The notes: generated by a model from the sequence alone, not told the origin. Shown: positions 7,613 to 16,846, counted from the stretch's first letter. The stretch is DNA of 64,000 nt from DASPSM01 sp036008465 (GCA_036008465.1 DASYNP010000009.1:1-64000); one strand, 5' to 3'. Program-made: numbers and translations.

Positions 7613-9304
7613 TCAATTCAACCGCGCCGGCGTCCCGCGGGCGACGGGGACGTCGAATAAGATCGGCATGTCCCGGCCGAAAGATTCCTGCACCCGAGTT
7701 GTTAGCTCGTCGGGGTCGCTGAGGCGGTGGGCTTCGACTCCAAAGGACCTGGCCAGCGCGACCATGTCGACCTCGGGCTTGGCAATGTCCATGCCCTCGA
7801 AACGGCCTTCAACTGCCCGCGGAAGGCCCATTCCCTGGGCCCCAACCTTCAAGATCTGATATTGGGCGTTGTTGCAGATCACGAACGTGACCGGAATGCG
7901 ATAGGCGGCCGCCGTCCACAATCCCTGAATTCCGTACAGCGAGGCCCCTTCGCCGAGAACCGCCAGTACGGGCCGCTCAGGCCAGGCGAGTTTGACGCCA
8001 ACGCTGCAGCCCAGTCCCCAGCCAAGTGCCCACCCGCGATGCCCGAAATAGCCGGTTGGATCATGGATGGCGCCCAGTCGTTCGAGCAGGGTGCCGGTCG
8101 TGGTGACCGCCTCCTCCACGACGGCGATGTTCTTCGGCAGCGATTTGGCTAGCGCCGACATGATCGTCGCCGGCGTCAGGGGACGCTGGTTCCACTCGGC
8201 GCTCGCGCGAGCCTGAATTTGTTCGCGAATCTTGCGGTGCGCCTGGATTCGTGCCGCTCCACGCGTCTCGGCCGATTCTCGGGCGGCGGCGCCCATCGTC
8301 GCACGCAAGAGCGACGCCAATTCCGCGAGGCCCGTCTTGGGATTACCGGCCAGGGAGACATCCGTCGAGTAATTCTTGCCAAGCTGCCACGGATCCTGGT
8401 CGAGTTGAATCAGTCGAGTGTTCGCCGGGATGGCGCGTGCCGGTTCCTGGTAGACATACAGTCGAAACAAATCTGTCCCGACAACGAACAAAACATCGAA
8501 CTCCTTGAGTCGCTGGACAATCTCCGGTGCGTAAATTGGCATGCCACGGGCCGACAGCGGATGAGTACACGGAAAGGCGAGTCGTCCGTGTGTGGTGCCG
8601 GCTTCGGCCATCACGGGCGCGCCGAGCGCTTCGGCCACCTCGACTAATTCGGCGACTGCGTTCGCCTCGAGCACGCGGCTGCCGGCCAGAATTCCTGGAT
8701 TCTTCGCCGCGGCCAGGATCTCGGCGGCGTGTTTCAGCTCGTCCACGGGGGGACGAACGAGTGGATTGATCGGCCGCGGCGGAGTGAGATCAAAGTCCTC
8801 CACTTCGCGCTGCACGTCGACTGGAATGGAGAGAAAGACGGGACCGGTCGGCGGCATCAGCGCGGTCTGCACGGCTCGTCGGATTGCCTGCGGCAGATCG
8901 GCGGCCCTCTCGACTTCCACGGCCCATTTTGTCCAGGGCTTCGCGACGCTGACCATATCGGACCAGAGAATCGGCTCCTCAAATTTGAGCCGGCGATCCT
9001 GCTGCCCGGCGGTCACAATCAGCGGCGTTCCGGAACGGTAGGCGTTGTAGAGCATGCCCATTCCGTTGCCCAACCCGCAGCTGATGTGCAAATTCACCAC
9101 GCCCGGGCTGCGCGAGGCTTGAGCAAATCCATCTGCCATCGCGACGACCGGCACCTCCTGCAGCGCGAGTATGTATTTGATCCGCGGATGATCGACCAGC
9201 GCATCCGAAAGGGGCAGCTCGGTCGTCCCCGGGTTGCCAAAAAGATACCGCACGCCCGACTCGGCCAGAATCTCGAGCATGGCTTCGCAAGCGTTCATCG
9301 GCAT
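7613..9304 (-). CDS. ThDP-dependent enzyme, benzoylformate decarboxylase-like
   Basis: The 563-aa protein has the three-domain architecture of 2-keto acid decarboxylases and acetolactate synthases. Catalytic Glu is in LALQEVPVVAMADGFAQASR. The segment VVNLHISCGLGNGMG followed by TPLIVTAGQQ strongly recalls benzoylformate decarboxylase (MdlC). The ThDP/Mg motif reads G-E-G...N-N instead of G-D-G...N-N. The region holding the second active-site His of MdlC (R-Y-H-Q-Y-D) reads R-L-Y-V-Y-Q here, and the MdlC Ser26 region is N-P-G-T-T, so the substrate may differ. ATG 9304 is preceded by GAGG at six bases; the longer open frame upstream overlaps the divergent promoter region. Confidence 0.85.
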   Translation of the reverse strand: MPMNACEAMLEILAESGVRYLFGNPGTTELPLSDALVDHPRIKYILALQEVPVVAMADGFAQASRSPGVVNLHISCGLGNGMGMLYNAYRSGTPLIVTAGQQDRRLKFEEPILWSDMVSVAKPWTKWAVEVERAADLPQAIRRAVQTALMPPTGPVFLSIPVDVQREVEDFDLTPPRPINPLVRPPVDELKHAAEILAAAKNPGILAGSRVLEANAVAELVEVAEALGAPVMAEAGTTHGRLAFPCTHPLSARGMPIYAPEIVQRLKEFDVLFVVGTDLFRLYVYQEPARAIPANTRLIQLDQDPWQLGKNYSTDVSLAGNPKTGLAELASLLRATMGAAARESAETRGAARIQAHRKIREQIQARASAEWNQRPLTPATIMSALAKSLPKNIAVVEEAVTTTGTLLERLGAIHDPTGYFGHRGWALGWGLGCSVGVKLAWPERPVLAVLGEGASLYGIQGLWTAAAYRIPVTFVICNNAQYQILKVGAQGMGLPRAVEGRFEGMDIAKPEVDMVALARSFGVEAHRLSDPDELTTRVQESFGRDMPILFDVPVARGTPARLN

Positions 9305-9474
9305 GGAAGTCCTCTTCGGCAGAATCGCCGAAATCGCGATGGCAAGCAGTGAAAAGTCGCCGAAAGTGGGCTCATTGTACTGCCTTCGGAATCCGCGTCG
9401 CAACACGCCTCGCCCGCGCTTTGGACCGAAGGGACCGCGAAGGATACGATAATAAGACTTCAAAGGACCGCTTC

Positions 9475-10638
9475 TTGAAAACAGGCCTTTTTGTACTCGC
9501 GGGAATCGGGGTGCTGACGGTGGTCGGCTCCCTGGTTTTCGATTTGCCGGCCTCTCGTTCCGCAGGACCGGCTGTAATGCCTCCTCCGGCGGTTTTGCCT
9601 GGCGAGAATCAACCAGAGCCAGAGCGTGCGGCCCCACCCGTCGCACGCTTCGTCAAAGCTCCCGGCCCGGCGCCGGAGGGGATGGTTTGGATCCCCAGTG
9701 GCACCGCCATGTTGGGGGACGACGAAGGTCCGCCCGATGAGCGACCCGCGCATTCGGTCACGATCGACGGGTTTTGGATGGACCGCACCGAAGTGACCAA
9801 CGCCGCCTTCAAGAAATTTGCAGACGCCACGGGATACGTCACGATCGCCGAGCGGACGCCCAAGCGCGAGGATTTTAAGGGGCTGATGGCAGATGTGAAC
9901 GAAATCCCGGCCGAGAACCTGGTTGCCGGCTCGATCTGTTTCAATCCGAATTTCGATCGCCGCGCGCTTGCCAAGGACCAGCCGCTTTGGCCGCTGCAGG
10001 TCTGGAACTATGTTAAAGGTGCCAACTGGCGTCATCCCGACGGCCCGACTTCATCGATTGCGGAACGAATGCAGCACCCGGTGGTCCACGTCTCCTGGAT
10101 TGACGCGGTCGCCTACTGTCAGTGGGCTCATAAGCGGCTGCCCAGCGAGGCGGAATGGGAATACGCAGCCCGCGGCGGGCTGGCGCACGCGATTTATCCC
10201 TGCGGAAATGAACTCGTCAAGGACGGCAAATGGACGATGAACATCTGGCAGGGTGAATTCCCGGATACCCACGATGTGAAGGATGGCTTTCGCACGACGG
10301 CCCCGGTCGCTTCCTTCACTCCGAACGGCTTTGGCCTTTTCGATATGGCCGGCAACGTCTGGGAGTGGTGCAACGACTTCTACCGCCCTGACTATTACCA
10401 ATTCGCCCCCCTTTCCAATCCGCCGGGACCAAGCGACAGTTTTGATCCGCTCGAGCCGCACTCTCCGAAACGCGTGCAGCGTGGAGGCTCGTTCATGTGC
10501 AGCGATAATTATTGCCGAGGTTATCGGGTAAGCGCCCGAATGAAGCAAGCTCCCGACAGCGGCACGTTTCACGCCGGCTTTCGTTGCGTCCGCTCGCCGG
10601 GCGAAGCCGGCAACACTCCTCCAAAATCGACACCCTGA
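9475..10638 (+). CDS. Formylglycine-generating enzyme (sulfatase-activating)
   Basis: The 387-aa FGE-sulfatase domain protein has an N-terminal signal anchor (LFVLAGIGVLTVVGSLVF) and a Pro-rich linker, then PEGMVWIPSG, PAHSVTIDGFWMDRTEVTNAAF and a C-terminal GFRCVR. The catalytic pair is present: G-G-S-F-M-C then C-R-G-Y-R, Cys about 342 and 347, five residues apart as Cys336/Cys341 in human FGE. It should oxidise the sulfatase Cys to formylglycine, probably at or outside the membrane. TTG 9475 was chosen because AAAGGA lies seven bases upstream and the membrane segment follows directly. trpS begins ten bases after the stop. Confidence 0.9.
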   Translation: MKTGLFVLAGIGVLTVVGSLVFDLPASRSAGPAVMPPPAVLPGENQPEPERAAPPVARFVKAPGPAPEGMVWIPSGTAMLGDDEGPPDERPAHSVTIDGFWMDRTEVTNAAFKKFADATGYVTIAERTPKREDFKGLMADVNEIPAENLVAGSICFNPNFDRRALAKDQPLWPLQVWNYVKGANWRHPDGPTSSIAERMQHPVVHVSWIDAVAYCQWAHKRLPSEAEWEYAARGGLAHAIYPCGNELVKDGKWTMNIWQGEFPDTHDVKDGFRTTAPVASFTPNGFGLFDMAGNVWEWCNDFYRPDYYQFAPLSNPPGPSDSFDPLEPHSPKRVQRGGSFMCSDNYCRGYRVSARMKQAPDSGTFHAGFRCVRSPGEAGNTPPKSTP

Positions 10639-10648
10639 TTCACAAACT

Positions 10649-11629
10649 ATGCGCGCGCTATCGGGCATTCAGCCGACCGGCAGATTTCACTGGGGCAACT
10701 ACTTCGGAGCGATCCGCCAGTACATTGCGCTGCAGGACAATGAGCAGGCGTTTTATTTCATCGCTGACCTGCACGCCCTCACGACCGTTCGCGAGCCAAA
10801 GCTGCTCGCCGAATACACGCACGATGCGGCCGTGGAATTGTTGGCGCTGGGACTCGATCCGAAGCGCGCCACGCTCTTTCGACAGTCGGACGTGCCGGAG
10901 GTGAGCGAGCTGACATGGCTGTTGATGACGGTCACGCAGATGCACCTTTTGGAAAAGTGCCACGCCTACAAGGACAAAAAGGCGAAAGGGCTGCCGTCCG
11001 ACGCGGGGCTGTTCACGTATCCCGTGCTAATGGCCGCGGACATTCTGCTTTACGACAGCGATGTCGTTCCGGTCGGGGCCGACCAGGTGCAGCACATCGA
11101 AGTGACGCGAGACATCGCTGCGCGCTTTAACTCGATGTACGGCGAGGTGCTGACGTTGCCGAAGGCGCACGTCGTCGAGGCGACGGCCAAGGTCCCTGGA
11201 ATCGACGGCGAAAAGATGTCGAAAAGTTATGGCAACGCGATCGAAGTGTTCGAGGAGCCGAAAAAACTCCGCAAGAGGATTATGTCGATTCAAACCGATT
11301 CGCTGCCGGTCGAGGCGCCGAAAGACCCCGAGACGTCGGCAATCTTTGCGCTTTATCAGCTCTTTGCGACGCCCCCGCAGCAGGAACAACTCGCCAGACG
11401 GTACCGCGCGGGCGGAATGGGGTACGGAGAAGCGAAACAATCGCTGTACGAGGCATCGCTGGCCTACTTTGCCGAAGCGCGCGAGCGGCGTGCCGAATTG
11501 CTTGCCAACGAGGCGAAGGTGAATGACATCCTCGCCGAAGGAGCCGCCAAGGCACGAAAAAAGGGGCGGGAAGTGTTGGATCGGGTTCGGCAAGCCGTCG
11601 GACTGGCCGGGACCCAAAAGCCAGCTTAA
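10649..11629 (+). CDS. trpS: Tryptophanyl-tRNA synthetase
   Basis: The 326-aa class I synthetase charges tRNA-Trp in the cytoplasm. The start MRALSGIQPTGRFHWGNYFGA contains the HIGH-equivalent motif, and GEKMSKSYGNAI is the KMSKS loop. Length is normal for bacterial TrpRS (about 330). It follows the FGE stop by ten bases on the same strand, so the two may share a transcript, although no functional link is known. The C-terminal helices (ANEAKVNDILAEGAAKARKKGREVLDRVR) fit the family. Confidence 0.97.
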   Translation: MRALSGIQPTGRFHWGNYFGAIRQYIALQDNEQAFYFIADLHALTTVREPKLLAEYTHDAAVELLALGLDPKRATLFRQSDVPEVSELTWLLMTVTQMHLLEKCHAYKDKKAKGLPSDAGLFTYPVLMAADILLYDSDVVPVGADQVQHIEVTRDIAARFNSMYGEVLTLPKAHVVEATAKVPGIDGEKMSKSYGNAIEVFEEPKKLRKRIMSIQTDSLPVEAPKDPETSAIFALYQLFATPPQQEQLARRYRAGGMGYGEAKQSLYEASLAYFAEARERRAELLANEAKVNDILAEGAAKARKKGREVLDRVRQAVGLAGTQKPA

Positions 11630-11759
11630 GACGGGCTGAATTCCGACATTTCTCCCTGTTTTTGTGGTGAACAGATGACGCGCTTCGAGGTCGGCTTGAG
11701 TACAATCTGCAAGCAGTGAGGTTTGCCGGTCGGTCATCAGACTTAGGGGGAATTTGGGC

Positions 11760-13658
11760 ATGGGCAAGTGTGGCCGGATGCAGCAAAAAGCGGTCGTCGC
11801 GTGGGCATTGATTTCGGGTCTGAGTTTGGCTCCCGCTGTGGCTTGGGGCGGCAATGCGGCCGCGCCACCAGCGCAACCCACTGTGGCGAAATCGGCCGCC
11901 GACTTCATGCTCAAGGACATGGCCGGCAAGTCGGTCGCGCTGCACGACTACAAGGACAAGGCGGCGGTCGTCGTCTTCTTTATGGGCGTCGACTGCCCGA
12001 TCTCGAACCTCTACCTCAAGGATCTGGCGGACCTGCAGGCCCGTTACGGGAAGCAGGGAGTGCAGATTGTCGGCATTCAATCGAACGCGGGCACGACCCA
12101 GGCCCGTGCTGCCGAGCACGCTCGCGAGTACAAAGTTGCTTTCCCCGTGCTGCTCGATCCGGGTCAGCACGTCGCGAACCAGTTGGGAGCGAAGCGCACG
12201 GCCGAGATTTTTCTGGTGGACGGTCATCGACAGGTCCGATATCACGGGGCCCTCGATGACCGCTACGGCTACACGTTCAAACGGGACGTTCCGCAACGGC
12301 ACGATCTCGAAGAAGCCCTCAAGGAACTTTTGGCTGGCAAGCCGGTAACGGTCATCCAGACGACACCCCGTGGCTGTCTCATTACGCGGGACCAGCGCCC
12401 GGCGTCACTGACCAACGTCACCTACGCCAAACAGATTTCCCGCATCCTCCAGCGTCGCTGCGAAGAGTGTCACCGGGCCGGAGAGGTCGCGCCGTTCGCG
12501 CTGCAAAGCTACGACGACGCTGTTGAACACTCGGCGATGATAAAAGAAGTCGTTCTGCAGCGGCGGATGCCACCCTGGCACGCCGATCCCCGCTACGGTC
12601 ACTTCTCAAACGATCGTCGCATGGAACAAGAAGAGATCGATCAGCTCCTGGCTTGGATCGACGCCGACACGCCACTGGGCGACAAGCAAGAATTTCCTGC
12701 GCCGCACCAGTGGACGACCGGCTGGCAGATCGACAAACCTGATTACGTGTTCGAGCTGCCAAAAGAGGTGAAAGTCCCGGCGACGGGGACCGTCGAATAC
12801 CGTTATTACTCGGTGAAGACCAATCTCAAGGACGATATCTGGATTCAGGCTGCCGAGGCTCGTCCGGGCAATCCGGCCGTTGTGCATCACATCATCGTTT
12901 TCTGCCGCAATCCCAAGGAGGAGGACGATGATGGTGAGGGCTTTGGCGGTGGGCAGCATGTCTGCGGGACCGCCCCGGGCGACCCGCCGCTCGTCCTGCC
13001 TCCCGGCGTGGCCCGGCGCATTCCGGCCGGCGCCGAGCTGATCTTCCAAATGCACTACACGCCGAACGGAAAGGCAACCACCGACCGCTCGAGAGTCGGC
13101 TTCGTGCTCTACAAGGGCAAAGACAAGCCGCAACACTTTTCGCAGACGCAGCCGGTGATGAATATGCGGATTAAAATTCCTGCCGGCGACGCGAACTACA
13201 AACTCGAATCGGCCTACAAGTTCCCACGGGACGCCAAAATCTACCAGTTGATGCCGCACATGCACCTTCGCGGCAAGGACTTTTTGTACGAACTCAAGCG
13301 TCCGGACGGCCAGACCCAGGTTCTGCTGTCGGTGCCGCAATTCGACTTCAACTGGCAGAACACCTATCGTCTGACTCAGCCCGTCGACGCGCCGAAGGGT
13401 TCGACGCTGCATTGCGTCGCCCACTTCGACAATTCCAAGGACAATCCGGCCAATCCGAACCCCAAGAAAGTCGTCCGCTGGGGCGATCAGACGTGGGAAG
13501 AGATGATGATCGGCTGGATGACGCTCGCGTGGAGCGACGACAAGCCGGCAGCGCAGACTAAGGGCGCCAAGAGCGACAAGCCCGCGCCCGCGCAGCCGAA
13601 GGCCGAGAAGAAAACGACGTCGACGGGTCCGGTGAAGCAAAAGATCGCCGGACTCTAG
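11760..13658 (+). CDS. Exported redoxin / c-type heme / monooxygenase-like fusion
   Basis: The 632-aa protein has a signal peptide ending near AWGG. A redoxin domain follows (KDMAGKSVALHDYKDKAAVVVFFMGVDCPISN), with a lone Cys rather than CxxC. A heme c site R-C-E-E-C-H comes next, in a planctomycete-type cytochrome segment (MPPWHADPRYGHFSND). The C-terminal half resembles copper type II ascorbate-dependent monooxygenases, with candidate metal ligands in AVVHHIIVF, LIFQMHYTPNG and LMPHMHLRGKDF. A Lys/Pro/Ala-rich tail ends the protein. ATG 11760 follows AGGGGGA at eight bases. The gene is monocistronic and ends in the terminator at 13690. The reaction is unknown. Confidence 0.85.
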   Translation: MGKCGRMQQKAVVAWALISGLSLAPAVAWGGNAAAPPAQPTVAKSAADFMLKDMAGKSVALHDYKDKAAVVVFFMGVDCPISNLYLKDLADLQARYGKQGVQIVGIQSNAGTTQARAAEHAREYKVAFPVLLDPGQHVANQLGAKRTAEIFLVDGHRQVRYHGALDDRYGYTFKRDVPQRHDLEEALKELLAGKPVTVIQTTPRGCLITRDQRPASLTNVTYAKQISRILQRRCEECHRAGEVAPFALQSYDDAVEHSAMIKEVVLQRRMPPWHADPRYGHFSNDRRMEQEEIDQLLAWIDADTPLGDKQEFPAPHQWTTGWQIDKPDYVFELPKEVKVPATGTVEYRYYSVKTNLKDDIWIQAAEARPGNPAVVHHIIVFCRNPKEEDDDGEGFGGGQHVCGTAPGDPPLVLPPGVARRIPAGAELIFQMHYTPNGKATTDRSRVGFVLYKGKDKPQHFSQTQPVMNMRIKIPAGDANYKLESAYKFPRDAKIYQLMPHMHLRGKDFLYELKRPDGQTQVLLSVPQFDFNWQNTYRLTQPVDAPKGSTLHCVAHFDNSKDNPANPNPKKVVRWGDQTWEEMMIGWMTLAWSDDKPAAQTKGAKSDKPAPAQPKAEKKTTSTGPVKQKIAGL

Positions 13659-13689
13659 CTCGCGAGAACTCAGTTTTTCGTCTGCCGGC

Positions 13690-13719
13690 ACTGCTGGGCG
13701 ATTTTTCCCAGCAGTTTTT
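13690..13719 (+). terminator. Intrinsic terminator of the redoxin-fusion gene
   Basis: A perfect 9-bp stem (ACTGCTGGG 13690-13698 with CCCAGCAGT 13707-13715) has an 8-base loop and is followed by T residues, 31 bases after the upstream stop. The opposite strand has no U-tract, so it acts on plus-strand transcription only. Confidence 0.88.
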
Positions 13720-13730
13720 GTTGCCGTACG

Positions 13731-14276
13731 CTACTCCTGCGGCGACATCAGCTCGATCTCGCCGTCGCCGACGAAATGGAGCCGGCGAATGTGCACGATC
13801 TTCCACTCGTTGGCTTCGCGCTCCCAGGTCAGGGCCCAGCGCGTGTAGCCGTGCTCCTGGCGGCCGTTGAAGCTGACGGTCGCGCTGGCGCGAAACGTGG
13901 AAGTGGCCTGCGATTGGGCCGAACTTATCTGCACTGCCAAATCGGTGATGCGAACGCTTCCCACGACGTGCACCGAACCGGCAACGCCTCGCACGAGATC
14001 GCGCTCTTTTTCGTCGTGCGCCGAGAAAAATGCGGCGCAGCGCTCGCCGTCGCCCGACTCAAACGCACGGGCGAGTGCATAGACATTGTTCTCGACGCGC
14101 TCGGATTCCGTAACGATCAGTCGCTCGACAAGAATCACCACTCCGCCAAGCGCCAGGAAAGCCACCGACAACTGCAGTTGCCGCGGCCGCCGGTGCACGT
14201 ACCACTGCGCAAAGAAAACCGCCGCGATGACCGAGCAGATGCAAAACGGGGGCCACGGCGTTTCGGTAAACCACAC
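13731..14276 (-). CDS. Small two-TM membrane protein with NTF2/SnoaL-like domain
   Basis: The 181-aa protein has two N-terminal membrane segments (FCICSVIAAVFFAQWYV and LQLSVAFLALGGVVILVERLIV) and a soluble domain of about 110 residues. That domain looks like the NTF2/SnoaL cone fold: an initial helix (ALARAFESGDGERCAAFFSAHD), then strands ending in RWALTWEREANEWKIVHIR. I see no catalytic residues. It converges on the redoxin-fusion gene. Function is unknown; a sensor or accessory membrane role would be guesswork. Confidence 0.72.
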   Translation of the reverse strand: MWFTETPWPPFCICSVIAAVFFAQWYVHRRPRQLQLSVAFLALGGVVILVERLIVTESERVENNVYALARAFESGDGERCAAFFSAHDEKERDLVRGVAGSVHVVGSVRITDLAVQISSAQSQATSTFRASATVSFNGRQEHGYTRWALTWEREANEWKIVHIRRLHFVGDGEIELMSPQE

Positions 14277-14583
14277 GGGCGCGTTCCTTTGCTGGGAAAT
14301 CTAGGTGCGCAAACGCGAGCGGACAAGTGGGCCGCGCGCTTGTGACGCGACAGTCGCCAGCGCCCGGCGTTTAATCCAAGCGCCCGCCTTCTACCTGAAT
14401 GACAGAACCACCGAGAAAATTTGTGCGTGGATTCTAGAAATCCGTTCGTCGAAAACGCGCGCTCCCAGCAGCTCACCTTCGTTCGAGCACGACAGCTGGC
14501 TTGAAGACGGCTGGGTCGGCTCGCTCAGCGGCCCTTTCGAGGGCGACAATTCGCAGGCGGTTATTCTCGGCGAATCGTCTGCG
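14277..14583. other. Intergenic region without a supported gene
   Basis: These 307 bases lie between the HTTM gene stop and the start of the small membrane-protein gene, both on the minus strand. No convincing gene, RNA or terminator hairpin is visible. The promoter of the small membrane-protein gene presumably lies here. Confidence 0.4.
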
Positions 14584-16125
14584 TCAGTTCGCCAATCGGG
14601 CACCTTTGGCGGCCAGAAGCACCCGGAACGAGCGGCGCATGATTTCGTCTCTGCCGATCTTCAAAACGAGCGAATAATTCCCCGGGCCCATCGTCTCCCC
14701 AATGTTGTAGTCGAAGATCGCTCGCATCGAGTCGGCCGAGACTGTGCAGCCGGTCGTGTCGATCACCCGATGCTCGGGATCCTCAAGCTCGCACGTCAGC
14801 CAGAGATCTTCGTGGGGCGGGACCAGGTCACACTCGGCTCTCATCGTGTCCCCCTGGCGAAATTCCGTCCTTCGATCGACAACCGCCCCCGCAAGCACTT
14901 TTGAGCCGATGTCGAACAGGAGGACCTTGTCCTCGTTGCGGACGCGCTCGCTTGGCCGCAGCTCTTCCGCCACGTAGTTCGGATCGAGTTCCTTGAGCGC
15001 GTAGGGTCCCTCGGGACGTCGCATCCCATATCGATCGAGCTTGTATTCCAGCGCGATCCCGCCGCAGACGGTCAAAGCGGCCATGGCGGCGAACGCCGCT
15101 TGCGCCCAGGCCGGAGCCAATGCCGGGAGCACCGGCCACTCGCGAGGGCGAAACAGCCGCCCGATTGCGGCCGGCAGTCCCTGGCCCCGTTCTCGCCATC
15201 GGGCGAACAGCCGGCTGAACCAGTCGACGTCACGTTCGTTCAAAAAGCACAAATAGGACCCGATACAAACGACCGGGAACAACCAGAGGCCCAGGGTGAG
15301 CAAGGTCATGAAGTGGAAGGTGGCGCCGATGGCGAGCATCGCGATTCGGCTGATGCCCCGCCACGCCAGGAAGATGAATGCGCACTCCCATACGAGCGCG
15401 ACCAGCCCGAAAATTGCCAGCAAGGCTGGGTAGGGCTCGAAGAAACGGCCGAGCGGGTTCGGCAGGTTGTAACTCGTAATCATCCAGGTCTGCAGCTGCT
15501 CTCCTGAAAAGTAGGCGGGGATCTTGAACTTCGTGAATGCCGCACCGATGTAGACGACGCCGACGAAAAGCTGCATCAGCCTGCGGGGCCACGCGGCAAA
15601 ACGCACAGGCCGGTTCGCAAGCTCTGCAGAGACCCCGGTCCGTCGCAATCGCGACCTGCGGAACCAGTTGTCGAGCGACCAGACCGCTCCGCACTGGGAG
15701 AAACACAAAATGAACACCAGATGCGACGCGATGACCGAGTACTTGTTCATCGTGCCGATCGTGTCGAGCGCGTTCAGAAAGATGTATGTGACTGTGGTCA
15801 CGATCATCGAAAACCGCGTGCACCACCCCAAGCATGAGGTCACGAGCGCCAGGATCAACACGCTGTGAACCGCGACGGCCACCGCGCCGCTGGGCTCGGG
15901 AAAGAGCGGGGCATTTCCATACACAGTCCACACCGGCACGGGCGCCCCGTCGGTGGAATACAGCTCCCGGGCATAGGGCCATCTGGGGACCATCGCCAGC
16001 AAGAGCGCGATCGAAATCACGATTCGCACGAGTGCCAGGCCGTACGGGACTTCCTCAGCGTAGAAGAACTCGCTGAGGCTAGCCCGGACTCCAGTTGTCG
16101 AGTTGCTCGAGTTTCCTGTGCTCAT
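14584..16125 (-). CDS. HTTM (vitamin K gamma-carboxylase-like) membrane protein
   Basis: The 513-aa polytopic protein matches the HTTM family, related to the membrane part of vitamin K-dependent gamma-carboxylase. Markers include YGLALVRIVISIALLLAMVPRW, the FTKFKIPAYFSGEQLQTWM loop, ATFHFMTLLTLGLWLFPVV and FLNERDVDWF. The last 130 residues form a soluble beta-rich domain. ATG 16125 is preceded by GGAG at six bases and clears the neighbouring stop; the open frame to 16188 would overlap it. It follows the 222-aa gene by 52 bases and the two probably form an operon. Whether bacterial HTTM proteins carboxylate anything is unresolved. Confidence 0.85.
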   Translation of the reverse strand: MSTGNSSNSTTGVRASLSEFFYAEEVPYGLALVRIVISIALLLAMVPRWPYARELYSTDGAPVPVWTVYGNAPLFPEPSGAVAVAVHSVLILALVTSCLGWCTRFSMIVTTVTYIFLNALDTIGTMNKYSVIASHLVFILCFSQCGAVWSLDNWFRRSRLRRTGVSAELANRPVRFAAWPRRLMQLFVGVVYIGAAFTKFKIPAYFSGEQLQTWMITSYNLPNPLGRFFEPYPALLAIFGLVALVWECAFIFLAWRGISRIAMLAIGATFHFMTLLTLGLWLFPVVCIGSYLCFLNERDVDWFSRLFARWRERGQGLPAAIGRLFRPREWPVLPALAPAWAQAAFAAMAALTVCGGIALEYKLDRYGMRRPEGPYALKELDPNYVAEELRPSERVRNEDKVLLFDIGSKVLAGAVVDRRTEFRQGDTMRAECDLVPPHEDLWLTCELEDPEHRVIDTTGCTVSADSMRAIFDYNIGETMGPGNYSLVLKIGRDEIMRRSFRVLLAAKGARLAN

Positions 16126-16177
16126 CGTCGACTCCGAGACGGAAAGACGTGACCGAGCGCTGACGCGTCCGACGAGT

Positions 16178-16846
16178 TCACTCGGCAAGCGGCCCGCCGA
16201 CCGGAGTGCCCGGCGACGGCTCGTAGAATGGCGTCGACGAAAACGCGCCGTGGGAATCGTTCATCAGGCCCGACGGGATAAAGGGCTGGCTGCGGCGAGC
16301 GTCCGACATCAGTCGGGGATTGTCGCGCAGCCCCCATTGGTACTGATACACGAAGAATGTGGGCTGCATGTTGAGGATCTCGCCGGTGGGCGTCAGCACA
16401 AATCGCGTATGGCAATACTTGTGAAAGTCTTTCGGCTTGCCGTAATAGGCCTCGTATTGCGCATCGGGCAAATTAAACTTCTTGGGGTATTCCTCTTCGA
16501 CCACGAAGATCCGCACCATCGGTTCGTGTTTGGTGTGGTTAAGGGCCATGTGGCCGATTCGCTCGCCTTGTTTGCATTCCGGGTCGTAATGCTGGCGGGC
16601 CATGTCACCGTAGGGATGAAACTCGCCCCAGGGCGCCGGGGCCAGCTCGTAGAACTTGCCGCTTTCCCCTTCGCCGATGACCTGCATCCGCCCTTCGAAC
16701 CCGGCCCAGCCACAAAACATGTCCCAGACCAGGAAATACATCACCGGATGGCAGCCGGTCTTAAAGTCGAAGGCGTGCGAAACGAACCCGAACGACAGCG
16801 CGAGCAGATAGGTGGTGATGCAAATGTGGCTGAGCCATCGTTTCAC
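16178..16846 (-). CDS. Unknown membrane-anchored protein, partner of HTTM gene
   Basis: The 222-aa protein has one N-terminal hydrophobic segment (HICITTYLLALSFGFVSHAF) followed by a soluble domain rich in His, Tyr and Trp. I recognise no family. GTG 16846 has a strong GGGAGGA ribosome-binding site nine bases upstream, which favours it over the longer open frame starting at 16918. The tail is Pro/Gly-rich and probably disordered. Its position directly upstream of the HTTM gene suggests the two products work together in the membrane. Confidence 0.75.
   Translation of the reverse strand: MKRWLSHICITTYLLALSFGFVSHAFDFKTGCHPVMYFLVWDMFCGWAGFEGRMQVIGEGESGKFYELAPAPWGEFHPYGDMARQHYDPECKQGERIGHMALNHTKHEPMVRIFVVEEEYPKKFNLPDAQYEAYYGKPKDFHKYCHTRFVLTPTGEILNMQPTFFVYQYQWGLRDNPRLMSDARRSQPFIPSGLMNDSHGAFSSTPFYEPSPGTPVGGPLAE

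Noticed and set aside
12405..13691. Long minus-strand frames opposite the redoxin fusion
   Set aside because: They lack motifs and ribosome-binding sites, and the plus-strand gene has strong domain evidence.
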